In this document: positions 43,010 through 54,772 of the stretch, piece by piece
Layout: the number at the start of each line of letters is the position of its first letter
Position numbering within the stretch: the first letter of the stretch is position 1
Assembly: GCA_023052935.1 (NCBI GenBank)
Contig: CM041294.1
Coordinates: forward strand, 27,979,212 to 28,043,211
Length of the DNA: 64,000 bases
DNA from: Piezodorus guildinii
Taxonomy: Eukaryota > Arthropoda > Insecta > Hemiptera > Pentatomidae
Direction of reading: 5' to 3'
Position numbers and translations under genes: made by a program
The notes under the pieces: generated by a model
What the model was told of the DNA's origin: nothing
Databases searched by the model: none
The model's input: the letters and a program-made list of their open reading frames with translations, nothing else

Positions 43010-44350
43010 AGTAATGTTTTAACTTGAGATCTTACGTTTCAAGATGTGAACCCGTATAACAAATAAAAAAAAATCCGTTTCTCCTAATTAATAAATAAAT
43101 GAAAAACAATAAAAAACGCGAATAATTAAACTTTTTTTTTTCATAAATACACCTATACTCAGTTATTTTCGAAGATAGAGAAAAACGTATTAGTGTTTTT
43201 TAACCAAAAAAATAATTAAACGAATAATTATAAAAAAGAAAATAAAAAAATTGAAATTTTACGCACAAATATACCTATAACTCAGTTATTTTTAGAGATG
43301 GAGAAAAACATGTAAGAGTTTTAGAATCATTAAAGCGCGATAAACAAAAAAAAAAAAAAAAAAAAAAAAGAGATCTATATATTCCATTCACAAATTATAA
43401 TAGATGTAATTCAACCAAAACTCGGTTATTGTTGAAGAGAAAAATCGAAAAGATTTTCAAGATCATGACACATAAACAAAGAGAAAAAAATCTTATATTT
43501 TCAAGCTACGACTTACAAGAGATGTGATTCGATTAATTTGAGAAAAAATGTAAGATGTTCTGGAATCAGGAAATTTTATTTAATTTGTTTCAATAAAAAT
43601 CGAAAGAAGAGAAAAGGAAATCGCAACGAAGTCTAGTATAAATCATGAATCTTTGTAATCGACCAAAAAAACTAAAAAAATTCCCCTCTCCTTTCTCAAA
43701 ATTTGAGAGCTTACGTTACAAAATACGTAGAAACTGAATAACGAATACAAAAAAAATCCGTTTTTCCTAATGAAAAAATACAAAAAATGCTCTTTCATAG
43801 ATAATTAAATTTCCAACAAAATGAAAAAAAGGATCATTGTAATTAGTTCAGAACTAGCAGAGATATGGCGTTTTGGAATTAGCAGTGGTGCCATGCCATT
43901 TCTCCTTTGAATTATTTATTGCTTTTCATATTACTTAATTGCCTATCTACAGCTTTATAAACAGTTATACCCTAATATAGTTATTTGAAAATAATAAATC
44001 ATTGTGTTATAATTAACAGGTTTTTTTTAATTGATCTAGGTTTCTTAATTAGAAAACTCTATACAAAATTTTCTCTATCTTTAAAAATTACTAAGTTGAT
44101 GAATTAAATCGTTTTTAATCGTCCGCCATTTTAAAACTAAGAAGCTTATATCAATATCCAGGTGTTAAAGTCATCCTGATATCGGATGCCTTGGTATTTT
44201 TATGCAAAATTTTGAAAAAATTTGATCAGTAGTTTCGGAGAAAAGTTGACAGCGGGTATTAGGGTTTTATGTATTTACTACGTAAGCCCTCAATTTTTTT
44301 TTGATCGAATACAAAGAGTCATCATTGAAAATAATAAGCCATAATTATTG
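43010..44350 (-). repeat. AT-rich subunit repeat (family 2), inverted copy
   Basis: It is in inverse orientation to 41460-42083, with repeated CTCAGTTATTTTCGAAGATAG-type phrases near 43160, 43280, 43430 and 44090. It contains the uninterrupted sequence CCTTTGAATTATTTATTGC, which is broken by the mariner at 15393 in another copy. Confidence 0.65.
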
Positions 44351-44499
44351 TTTATTCATAAATAAAGTCAGATCGACTTTATCTTCCTATACTTGTGGTC
44401 CACGATTTGATTATAATCTCACCGTTTCCCATCTGCCTGTTATACACAGTGTTATATTGTCGTGTATTATACATTACTTAAGTTGGGGGCTTCATGACA

Positions 44500-44795
44500 C
44501 TTGGTAAGACTTAGCAAAAAGTGAGTTCGGGGGCGCCACTCCCACCGAGGCAGAGACGCATGCGAAAGCGGGCAGTGCCCCCAGCGACTTGCATCGAGTC
44601 GCTTCTTCGCGCCCCGTCTCTCTCATCCTCACGTGTTCTCTGCGATCTTTTGTCTTTCGTATATGGCACTTCGATTCCCTCGGAATCCCCATCACCATTT
44701 CAGCCTGTTGTAAGAAATCAAGAAAGATTAATAATTTCGCTGTAATTTACGTCGGTAAATTGAGAAATGTCGGTTCTCTAGATAACTCCGTAGAT
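44500..44795 (+). promoter_or_regulatory. GC-rich leader / probable first exon, non-coding part
   Basis: A GC-rich, CpG-containing stretch in AT-rich DNA (CGCATGCGAAAGCGGG, CTTCGCGCCCCGTC) precedes the coding start at 44796. It shows no transposon similarity within the window. It looks like a host 5' UTR and promoter-proximal region. Confidence 0.5.
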
Positions 44796-44822
44796 ATGGA
44801 ATCTGATAACCGTGATGATAAC
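44796..44822 (+). CDS. Possible first coding exon (9 codons) of an unknown gene
   Basis: ATG at 44796 encodes MESDNRDDN and is followed exactly by a strong donor, GTAAGT, at 44823, in phase 0. No earlier ATG exists in that frame over the GC-rich leader, though out-of-frame ATGs do. The next exon must begin in phase 0. The open segment at 63657, also phase-0 compatible, is one candidate and would imply an 18.8-kb intron. No homology is recognised for so short a peptide. Confidence 0.4.
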
Positions 44823-46246
44823 GTAAGTCTTCAAATAATCTATGATATTATTGTAGTGTTAATATATTTTATTTATTAATAGTCCTTCATATTTAAAAAA
44901 TAATTTTAAATCGTGTTATCTGTTTAAGTTATTTATTTATTTTAAAAATAATTTTCAATTTATTTATGCACATATATTTAATACATAACAATTCAGGAAT
45001 ACCATTGAATTGTTATATCTCCAAATTATGTTTTAATTCCTAAATGTGAAAAGAACATAGAAATTAAAACAACCCTATACATACCTCAGTTAAATGAAAA
45101 TCAAATTAAGCCTTTTATACAATGGTGATGAAATCCTAGATATGTAGCTGGCAGGCAAGAAAGGAAAAAATATTATTCGGAAATATCGAAATGTATTACA
45201 ACTAAAATTATATCTGGATTTATAATATTAAAAATAGGTGATGACATGAACTGAAGAATACGATGCAATTGTGTAATTTTCGAATTTTATTTTTATTGAA
45301 ACCAACGAATTTATAGAAATAATTAATTGTTATTTATAAATAAGACCCAAAATTACCCCTTCATACTTCTTTATTCATTAATTTAAATCAATAAATTAAA
45401 TTAGATCGTCAATACATAACATTTCGGCTCTTTTGACTAGCCGTTTTTCAATTTCATATAGTAATTATGTTATGTGTCTCAAAATTTTAAATAAATACAA
45501 AATTTTTGTTGGTATCTTTTTTTAAATAATGTATACATACTTTCCTCTCTTTCCAAACTTCTTTTATTTAAAGATTCTGTTTAATAAAAAAGTAGGAACA
45601 TTAGATTCTTGACAAAATAATAGTAAAAAATATCCTTAATAACTTTTCGTCTCAATTTTTTTTTTTTTCCTATACGAATATTTTCCTAACTAGTAGTGTA
45701 TCAGTAATAACCTAAGTGCATTCCTCATACAGATTTTTTTTTTTGGCTTTCAATCTGAAATTACTACCCACTCCTCTCTTTGAGCAAAAAAAAATTTCCA
45801 AACTGAAGCATATTTTTTATATTTTTGGAATTATGATCTTATTTTTATGATTTTTGTATGAAAGCTATTTAAATAATATATCCTCAATTTTCAGAATGTT
45901 TTTAGGAATTCGTTTTTAAGATAACTGAAAAGATTGAAAATTTATTCAAACCATAACCATATTCTAAGGTAGGAGCTTATGCTTTGTACCAAATTAAGAA
46001 TAAATTAGAAGAAAAAGACATAATGAATTGTTTACATTTTATAATCACATGTAATGAAAAATTCGTATACGATTAACGAAATTAAACTAGAATTCATTGA
46101 TATAAAAAAAAACCTGAATACATTTTTGAAAAATATTATATTTCATAACTATCGAAAATTCATTGATTTTAATTTAAATCTAAACATAAATAAAATAAAA
46201 TCGGATAAGAATGAGATTACTCCGGTTCAATTCAGACTTGATCGAG

Positions 46247-46276
46247 TTGACTTTTGTTCCGGAACGAAGTCAAGCT
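46247..46276. repeat. Imperfect hairpin
   Basis: TTGACTTTTGTTCC is followed by GGAACGAAGTCAA, an almost perfect palindrome with two mismatched positions and virtually no loop. Function unknown. Confidence 0.6.
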
Positions 46277-46569
46277 ATGAATAAGTCCCTACTCTAACAT
46301 AAATATGTACATAACCTGAGAATGTGTAATGCAACGTGGTGTTAAATCCAATTGAGAGCAACGAAACCATATCTGGGAAAACGTTATTTATTTACGATAT
46401 ATATTATTTCAACATGTTTTGATTTACCATTTGTTCATATTGATGATATTGATTGTTAAACCATCATTGATAATTATATATTCGACAGATAAGTGATTTT
46501 ATATATTCTATTCATAATGATTATAAAATTTATAATATCTTTATGTATCCTTAAAACCTTTTAATGTTC

Positions 46570-47110
46570 CTCCCCACATACTAGACTTAAACGACAAGAA
46601 CTTGGCCAGTTATACAGACTACTGAACAAACTATTCATACAAAACAAACTGCTAATATACAAGATAGTACAGAAACATATCTGGACCTACGGACTTGAAC
46701 TTTGGGGGACAGCCAAATTTTCTAACATTAAACGCATTCAATCCTTCCAATCCAAAGTCCTCAGAACCATAGTCAATGCTCCTTACTATGTCACCTACCT
46801 TACCTTACACCGCGACCTAAATATTCCATTTATTTTAAATCTTACACTATCAAAATTCTCTAAATTCTATCAGAACCTTACCCATCACCCTAATCCCCTA
46901 GCTCAATCCTTATCCAGCTCCACACATCGTTACCATCCTCCTAGAAGGTTGAAACGGCAGTGGCCTCGAGATCTCTTGTAACATGTATATTGGAGTTCTA
47001 GCATTGGCTAGATTCTCCACTCACGTGCTGTATGCTTGAGGATTGTATATAAGTATGTGTGACTTTTGTATATATTTTTATTGATTTTTTTTTTTTATAT
47101 ATGTATATTG
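46570..47110 (+). pseudogene. Jockey-like element 3' fragment, copy 1
   Basis: It reads RLKRQELGQLYRLLNKLF, then IWTYGLELWGTAKFSNIKRI, then QSKVLRTIVNAPYYVTYLTL, ending RQWPRDLL and a stop near 46980. The 3' UTR phrase ATATTGGAGTTCTAGCATTGG parallels the copies at 56470 and 57755. It is 5'-truncated, with no catalytic motifs. Confidence 0.75.
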
Positions 47111-47730
47111 TATTATTATTATATAAATGTATTGTTTTGTAAATATCGTGTGAATGTATTGTAGTATGAATGTTGTACTTTATCACTATTAAAAATTGGA
47201 ATGATTGTAATATTACTTAATTTTCTCTCACAATGTTCCTCATTTAATGGCAATCTGTGTAAAGTTATGAAACATTCAATTAATGATTCAGAATTTCTCT
47301 TTAATGATACAATATAATACAATATAAAACTAGAAAATATAAATAAAGATTTTTAATAATGCACACTACTTTTAATGATATTTTTCTCTTTACAATAGTT
47401 GAGTGGTTCTCAATAGGCATTACGCTAAGATGTCCAGAGGGTTCTCGAGATCTGATTAGGAAATGGTTTTAAATTCGTTATAAGAAAATATTTGAGGTCT
47501 TGGATTGTAACAAGAATCAATGAGGTATTGCTTAGACACATTAAATAGAACGGGATAACAAGTTGTCCATGGAGAAAAAAAAAATTAAAATTTTGTAGTT
47601 TAGATAATTAGTAAACTTTTGACGACTATTAAAAAAATCTAATATTGATGATTTCTGAAAATGAAACCGGCAAGTGTGGAAGCTGGAAGGGCCTTTTCAG
47701 CCGCAGGCTATGTTTGTAGCACCATTACAT

Positions 47731-48010
47731 GGGAGCCCATGGCTGAGTGGATAGCGCGCTGGTCTCTCCTTCTAAAGGTTGTGTGAGTTCGAATCCCAGT
47801 CCCGGCGGGACTTTTATAAGGATGCAATTAAATAGGGATTCACTCACAGCCTCTTCCCCGGGTATGTGGGACCGTCAGCCAAATGGTGGCCATTCACAAA
47901 ATTAGGCATTGGGAGTGCCATGTGAAATGCATCGAGAAACGTGAGTGCAATCTCTCAGGAAATTACACCGCGAGGTCCAGGGCCTACACGACCTGGCGCG
48001 CCACTGGAAG
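47731..48010 (+). mobile_element. tRNA-derived SINE, family 2, copy 2
   Basis: The head GGGAGCCCATGGCTGAGTGG has A box TGGCTGAGTGG and B box GAGTTCGAATCCC. The body matches 5224-5507 in reverse. No convincing target duplication, so it is older than copy 1 or was trimmed. Confidence 0.82.
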
Positions 48011-48218
48011 CAAGTTTAATACGATATTTTTTCAAAATTAAAATTGATGTTTGATAATGTATAATAAAGTAATTATTACTTAAATACTATTTGAAAAACT
48101 ATTATTTAGTAGAATAATGTAAAGAGTTATAATACACGCTCATTATCATTATAATTATGCCATTCATTAGAGAGATGTATGACTTGTTTGTTAGCATTCT
48201 AAAATAATTTAATATTAT

Positions 48219-48499
48219 TAGGGGTACTCACTACGTTTGCTATAGCATGCTATTTGTGCTAAAGCCATCAATTTTATACAGGAAATAAATGTAGAAACTC
48301 GACGGGTTTAGCAAAATAACACAAATAGCATGCTATAGCAAACGTAGTGAGTACCCCTTGTATAAACTCGGTGGGTTTAGCAAAATAGCACAAAAAATGT
48401 GCTATAGCAAACGTAGTGAGTACCCCTACAGTAGCCTGCTCGGCGGGTTTAGCAAAATAGCACAGATAATGTGCTATAGCAAACGTAGTGAGTACCCCT
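48219..48499. repeat. 61-bp hairpin unit: three direct copies plus one inverted
   Basis: Three direct 61-bp units (48298-48358, 48367-48427, 48439-48499) begin CTCGRYGGGTTTAGCAAAAT and end GTAGTGAGTACCCCT. Unique 8-bp and 11-bp spacers separate them. Each contains TAGCACA...TGTGCTA, or a variant, a 7-bp hairpin. A partial inverted unit at 48219-48265 matches the reverse complement of unit 1 for about 39 bp, so the whole can fold back. On minus the array is one open frame with a repeated GVLTTFAIAH-LCYFAKP peptide, but no start context or composition supports coding. Confidence 0.92.
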
Positions 48500-49479
48500 A
48501 TTGTAATCACAATTCCCATCTCAGTTAATTTTATCAGATTTTATAAATTTAATTAATACATTAATTGAACTATCTGTGAAAGTAAAACAGTTGAAGCAGT
48601 AGAAATGTAAACTTATTATATATTATTTACACATGATGTACCTTAATTATACGTATTGTAGCTATTATTTCAGCTTCAATTGCATATAATATTTATTTTT
48701 ATCTTGGATAACAACAAAATAACACTATATGTTATATTTATATAAAAAGTAACTACAAATATTTTATATAAATCTCGTGTCACAATGTTTGTTCGCGATA
48801 AACTCTGAAATTACTGAACTGACATTCATCAAACTTCGTAAGTATCTGTTATTTGGTCCAACTTAAATGATAGGATTGTTTTTATTAATATTCTAAATGG
48901 TTGAAAAATATATTTTTCTAAAACGTAAGACAACATTTGTTTAACTGTGGCAACACTGGTTCCCAAGTAACCTACCCATAAATTCACGTATGTGATTATT
49001 AATTAAAAGTATAAGTGTGTGTTGGTTGTTTCTATGCGTTCTTATTCACAAAATATACATTCACATTATAGTTTCCAGTTATAATAAAATACATATTACT
49101 ATCCGTTTCCAGAAAAATATAAGTATTTATTTGAATGACTTGCAATGAGTTATGAGTTGCAAAGGAGTTATGATGATATACAACGGTTATGTTTGAAAGA
49201 TAAAACGATGTTATTGAATAATTTGGATGAGGCTACTTGGTACTGTTATCTTATTGTAACATTGAGTAAATAAAAATGAAATCTGACATGATATAAAAAT
49301 ATTTTATTTATCATAAACAGAGTAGTACATTGCTATTAACCTGTATTTATTTTATATAACCTCATTCAACATAGTCACTATCAACATCTTTTGTAATTTG
49401 TAGAAATTTAATTTAAATTATTTTATTTAGCAAATTGAATTCACCAAACCGCAAACAAAGATAAATAAGTGTAGCTTTG

Positions 49480-50120
49480 TGGTTAAAATTTCAATTATTT
49501 TTATTTTTTTATAATTATTCTTTTTTTTTGGTCAAAAAACATTATTAATTTTTTCTCTATCTACGAAAATAACGGAGTTAAAAGTGTATATATAGACAAG
49601 ATTTCATTGTTTTATATTTTTTGTTTTCGTTTATAGCGTTTTACTGATTCTAAAGTATACTATACATATTTTTCTATATCTTCAAAAATCACTGTGTTAT
49701 GGGCGTTATTTAGTTATACTGAGTTATTTATAGCTAAAATTTCAATCATTATTTTAAATAATAATTATTTGTGTCTTTTTAGCTAAAATGTAATAATTAA
49801 TTTTTGTCTATCTTCAAAAATAACTAAGTTATTGAATTACATTGGCCGCCATTTTAAATATTACCAGCTGATATCAATCAACTTCTAGGATCATCATTGG
49901 ATCGTTAGATGCTTTAGTATTTTTGTAGCGAATTTACAAAAAAAAAAAAAAAAAAAAAAAATGGTCCAGTAGTTTCGGAGAAATGCCACGGACGGAGGAC
50001 AAACGGATTTTTTTTTCGTTATTCGGGTTCTACGTATGTACGTATGAAACGTAAATCCTCAAATTTAGAGGGGGAAGGAGTAATTTTTTTGCTCGATTAC
50101 AAAGATTCATTATCGAAAAT
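49480..50120 (+). repeat. AT-rich subunit repeat (family 2), copy
   Basis: It carries the CTATC-ACGAAAATAACGGAGTTA phrases near 49560, 49690 and 49810. It ends with CAGTAGTTTCGGAGAAATGC and AAGATTCATTATCGAAAATA, as in 43010-44350 reversed. Confidence 0.6.
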
Positions 50121-50779
50121 AATAAACCAAAGTGTAAAACCAGTTAAAAAGTTAATCTAAAAAGATATGATGTTAGACTTTTATGGAATGCTCTAGAAAA
50201 AATATTAGTTAGACATTTTAACTATTTCTACTTGAAGGAAGGAATATTTGTACTGGGATATCCCTAGGGATAGAGGTTGCTACGTTGAGAAGAAAAGTGG
50301 GTAAAAGTATAAGGGCTGGTATCAGATTGGCGGTGGCAGTTTGACAGGGCTCACACCTCGCGGGATTGGACCTCGCCGGGTCAGATTTTCAAGGATATGA
50401 CGTCCATTAGATAGAATGTTTGGAGGAAACCCCGGAGATTTTTTATTTATTTACATTTAACGCTTATTCGAGTTAAGAACCTGAATTATGGTATTATAGA
50501 AATCTATACAAACTAAGACACAGACATATATATTTTAGTCAACTTTGTTTTATATTACCATTTTTGTTTTTACCATGTTATATTACATATTACCATGTTT
50601 ATTTTTTAGTCTAGGTTATGTTTGGAAATATGATAATTATTTAATTATTATATTCTTTAATCATCACATATCTTTTTTTTTACAAATATTTTTACAGCCA
50701 TTAGTTTTCGAAGATATATACTGTTTTATATTTTTTTATTTTTGTCATTTCTCTTATGGTTTCTTTTTTATTTATTATT

Positions 50780-50780
<1 letters not shown>

Positions 50781-50871
<91 letters not shown>
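50781..50871. repeat. (TA)n followed by poly(T)
   Basis: About 45 bp of TA run directly into about 44 T. A compound microsatellite next to an RTE-like fragment. Confidence 0.96.
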
Positions 50872-50876
<5 letters not shown>

Positions 50877-50924
50877 ACTGTAAGACAGTAATTCTCTCAT
50901 TATTGTATATTGTATTATTCTAAA

Positions 50925-51715
50925 CGCAAGTGTGTTAATAAAAACCGGTAAACAAATAAGTCTCGAATTAAATACCGATAAGACGAAATATATGATTAGT
51001 TGCAGAAATGGTGGCGATCTTGATGATATTAATATTTCAGGTCATACTTTTGAACACGTAGAGAAATTAAAGTATTTAGGTTCAATGATAACAAGAAAAA
51101 ATGAAATCCAGGAAGAAATAAAGTCCCGGTTAAAGGTGGGAAATGCGTGTTATTATTCAGTTGCTAAATTACTTAGCTCGCGACTTCTGTCTAAAAACTT
51201 AAAGGTAAGAATTTATAAAACTATTATTCTTCCAACGGTTCTTTACGGATGCGAAACGTGGCCGCTTACTTTGAAGGATGAACAACGGCTTAAGGTTTTC
51301 GAGAATAAGGTACTGCGTAAAATATTTGGTCCGAAGAGAGATGAGGCCACTGGGGAGTTTAGAAGGTTGCACAACGCGGAATTGCGGAGTTTGTACCCTG
51401 TGAATATAATTGAGTTGATAACATCGCGGAGACTCAAATGAGCGCGTAAAATTGTTGGGCTTAGTGAGGAACGGATTCCGAGAAAGTTGGTATTCGCTGA
51501 ACCGACTGGTAGGCGTCCGAAGGGTAGGCCGAAGCGTCGATGGGAGGATTGCATTAAGGCTGATCTCGGGGGTTTGGGCTTGACCGGTGAACATTGGACG
51601 AGTCTATGCAGGCGAAGTTTGGTGGTATCGGCTTCGAACCTTCGGGTTCGGTAAGCCTATTATTATTATTATTCTAAAGGGACTGTCCCAGAATAAATAA
51701 ATAAATTATTATTAT
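50925..51715 (+). pseudogene. RTE-like non-LTR retrotransposon, C-terminal copy
   Basis: It reads KTGKQISLELNTDKTKYMIS, then YLGSMITRKNEIQEEIKSRL, LYGCETWPLTLKDEQRLKVF and LRKIFGPKRDEATGEFRRLH, the thumb and C-terminal region. A TGA at about 51439 breaks it before GRRPKGRPKRRWEDC. The element ends in (ATT)n/(AAT)n-like sequence near 51660-51715, typical of RTE tails. Fingers and palm are absent. Confidence 0.85.
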
Positions 51716-52000
51716 TAGAAGAGGTAGGCTCATACTCATTACGTTTCAGCTTTACAACATAATCTTTGTATACCGTCATTAAACTTTTGCAATGTAAATG
51801 TGGATTAATCAGATCTTGTAAGTGTAGCTTTTTGCTTCTTCTTCTTCTTAAAAAAAAAAAAAAAAAAAAAAATTATTTTCAGAAAAAATTTCTTTTATTT
51901 TCTAATAGCGAAATGTTATTAAGTCTCTTACAATAATTTAATAAATCCAAGAATTAATGTTAATTCAATTAAAGCTACCGTTTACTAATCGTAGGATGCT

Positions 52001-52065
52001 ACAATAGGAATAATAAATTTTGCCTATCCATGCTTAATAAGGATAGGGATCTTTAACGAGTTGAC
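52001..52065 (-). mobile_element. SINE family 3 tail fragment
   Basis: AAATTTTGCCTATCCATGC, then GGATAGGGATCTTTAACGAG, matches the inner body of 61553-61832. It is a fragment without head or tail. Confidence 0.65.
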
Positions 52066-52109
52066 TGTATGTTCTAAGAATCAAAACTGATAAAAAATAT
52101 CACCATAGA

Positions 52110-52275
52110 GGGCGGGTAGCTGAGCGGGTTAGCGTTGCTTTAAAGGACAACACAGAGGACTAAATAACTTGCAACCAAATAATTACGATTTCGAGAATCG
52201 CTGCGTGGGGGGCTTTTATTTCCGCATCAATAAAGGTATTACCCTTTTATTACCCTTCAAAGGCAGGGTAGGGTC
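52110..52275 (+). repeat. Possible tRNA-like repeat head
   Basis: GGGCGGGTAGCTGAGCGGGT resembles an A box, followed by a body with AAAGGTATTACCCTTTTATT. I see only this copy, so family status is unproven. Confidence 0.35.
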
Positions 52276-52279
52276 GAAC

Positions 52280-53055
52280 AAAAAATATAAAATCAATCAA
52301 TACTTATTCCGATTCACAAAAAAGGACCGAGGACGGATTGTAACAACTATCGTGGGATCTCTCTTCTCCCAGTATGCCATAAAATATTCTCGTCAATACT
52401 AACTAGCCGAATCACGGAATACGCTGAGGAAATTATCGGAGAGTACCATTGTGGTTTTAGGCGGAATCGCTCGACTGTTGATCAAATATTTTCCTTACGT
52501 CAAATATTAGAGAAGAAACTGGAATACAACGGTGTAGTCCATCAACTCTATATCGATTTTAAAAAGGCTTATGATTCCATCGACCGTCAGAAGCTATATA
52601 ACATCATGATTGAACAGGGGATACCTAGAAAGTTAGTAAGCCTAGTAGAGATGTGTTTGTCGGAAACATTTCATAGAGTTAGAATCGGTCACAATTACTC
52701 CGAGAGATTTGAGGTGCGATCGGGTTTGAAACAGGGTGACTCCCTTTCACCTGTTTTGTTTAATATAGCTTTAGAATATGCCACTGAAAAGGTGATGTGT
52801 ACCAAGAAATGCTTAGATATGGGTGACAAGATTCCGGTTTTGGGGTATGCCGATGATTTGGTACTGCTAGGTGAAGACACGGAAACCATACAACTAAATA
52901 CAAGTGTGGTAATAAAAACCGGTAAAGAAATAGGTCTCGAATTAAATACCGATAAGACGAAATATATGATTAGTTGCAGAAATGGTGATGATCTTGATAA
53001 TATTAATATTTCAGGTCATACTTTTGAACACGTAGAGAAATTCAGTAACAAGTAG
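52280..53055 (+). pseudogene. RTE-like non-LTR retrotransposon, finger-palm copy
   Basis: It reads NYRGISLLPVCHKIFSSILT, then FRRNRSTVDQIFSLRQILEK, HQLYIDFKKAYDSIDR, FEVRSGLKQGDSLSPVLFN and VLGYADDLVLLGEDTE, the full RT palm with catalytic YADD. A frame change near 52392 splits it, and it stops soon after HTFEHVEKF. Its last 150 bp repeat the first 150 bp of the 50925 copy almost exactly, but in a different order along the chromosome. Endonuclease and thumb are missing. Confidence 0.87.
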
Positions 53056-53653
53056 AAGTGGTGAATTATTTCTAGTCAATAAAATTAAAGTAGTTTAGGG
53101 AGAATGGGGGAAATCATAATTTAAGTCAATTAAAACATTTGAACTAATATTTTATCTGCCACAGATTTACTCAAATGAATTTTACTTGTGTTAATGGATT
53201 TAATTGTACCTTCTCAATGTTTTAAAGTTTTATTTTTTCGGAATTTTCGGGATTAGATCCTTTCAGGATTAAGTTTACTCTGTATGTATTTTATATAATA
53301 TTAAATTTTCTATTATTTATTATTTATTTACATTATTTTCTCACGTGCTGATAATTATTTCCATCAATCGGACGCTTTCTCAATAAATATTATATCGGCT
53401 CAACCCTGCATGTTTTTACAAAGTTTCCGAAGTTCGGAAGGTTCGAGCCTAGGAAAGATATTCTTTGTCAGATTCAATACGTCGGATATTTTCTAGATCG
53501 TATGAAACCATGTCTCCAATAATTACTGTAACTTGTCTATAAGCCTTAAAATACTCCGTTTTACCATCCTTACAACATATCCCTATCGATAGCACCTGCC
53601 AATTCGTTAACTTTGATCTACTAGAATTATTTAAATCAGATTAAGATGTGAAA

Positions 53654-53924
53654 AGGGAGCGGCGTGGTCTACTGAGCTCCAGGTCCTGTGTTGGAATCCC
53701 GTCTGTGGCGGAATATTATTTATTCTGTTATTTCAGCTGGGGAGCGATCCTGGGGTGTGGAGACCCTCCTGGGGCACACCCAGCCTCTATAATACCCAGA
53801 ATTGGGAAAAACCTGGCGTCTGAGCGTGACATCGGCCGAATCACCTCATTGCACGGCCGTTGGCCTAGAAACAGTACGAATCTATATATGTGCTGAGCCC
53901 AAAACTCTTCATGGGGTACTGGTA

Positions 53925-53962
<38 letters not shown>
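53654..53962 (+). mobile_element. tRNA-derived SINE, family 1, copy 3 (head deleted)
   Basis: It starts GGGAGCGGCGTGGTCTA but lacks about 25 bp of the tRNA-like head. It keeps the body and ends in a T run of about 29. No target duplication found. The T tail abuts a truncated HINE copy at 53968. Confidence 0.85.
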
Positions 53963-53966
<4 letters not shown>

Positions 53967-53967
53967 G

Positions 53968-54772
53968 ATTAAAGAATTTTCAACAGTAAGAGATAAAAAT
54001 GAGCGAAACCATTATAGAATTAATTGATTAATATTATTATATACAACAATCACTTAGTTTTATCGGCTTTTTAACTCTCTATTAACTTTTACAAGCTCTT
54101 GTGTATTAGATAATATTTTTTTCTAAAATCTTTAGCTTTCCAACGGTATATCACACATGTGTATTACTGTTCTTATGTTCAAAAACGAAAAATTGCATTA
54201 AAAAAATATTTTTTCATTTTTCTCCTTTTGTTGTTTTTCAAATTTGCTCAACTTGCATATTTAGCTGTTATTTATCAATTCTAACTAGATAATATGGTTA
54301 TTTTTATAAACTATACAAAATTTATGATACTTTAGAAGTAGAAAATTTAAAATATCGGCATATAAGCCCTGCCAAACTATTTTTATTAGAATAAAGCCTA
54401 CATGATATTAAAACCCATTAAATTACATTGATATAGCAAGTTTGATCAAAATCGTCGGAATCGTTTTCGAGAAAATCGAAAAAAAGTGCATAACGCGTGG
54501 TATAAAGTGGCTCTTCTGGTATGCCCATTTTAATGAAAAAGGTTTTGTTACGTCTCGGCCGTATATTTGTCTTAAATATGAAATTTCAGTTTCATAGAAC
54601 TTTTGGTTTCCGTCCGGGAGTTACCACACACGGACACACACACAGACTTATCTGCGGGACTTGGTTATTTGGACTCAGGGGACCCTAAAACGTGTATTTC
54701 CGTTGAAAACTGGAATTCGAAAATTTTCGCGACCGCAATACTTTCCCTTACTATATATAGTAAGTGAAAGTA
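53968..54772 (+). repeat. HINE-like repeat, copy H
   Basis: The left end is lost at the SINE T tail. The body is typical. It has a CA tract near 54635-54645 and a perfect terminal palindrome CTTACTATATATAGTAAG, then TGAAAGTAAAA. Confidence 0.9.

Noticed and set aside
44301..44745. Several short overlapping frames in the GC-rich patch
   Set aside because: They use non-ATG starts or conflict with the exon model that ends at the GTAAGT donor. No homology is seen.
46054..46284. 76-codon K/N/I-rich frame
   Set aside because: AT-rich DNA produces such frames readily. No splice sites, homology or composition change support it, and part of it is the imperfect hairpin at 46247.
48298..48499. CRISPR-like appearance of direct repeats with unique spacers
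   Set aside because: Spacers are only 8-11 bp, units are 61 bp, an inverted unit is present, and the host is an animal. It is a hairpin repeat, not a CRISPR array.
48274..48519. 81-codon minus frame with three repeated peptide units
   Set aside because: The periodicity comes from the 61-bp DNA repeat. Spacers of 8 and 11 bp only by chance keep it open, and there is no start context, composition or neighbour supporting a protein.
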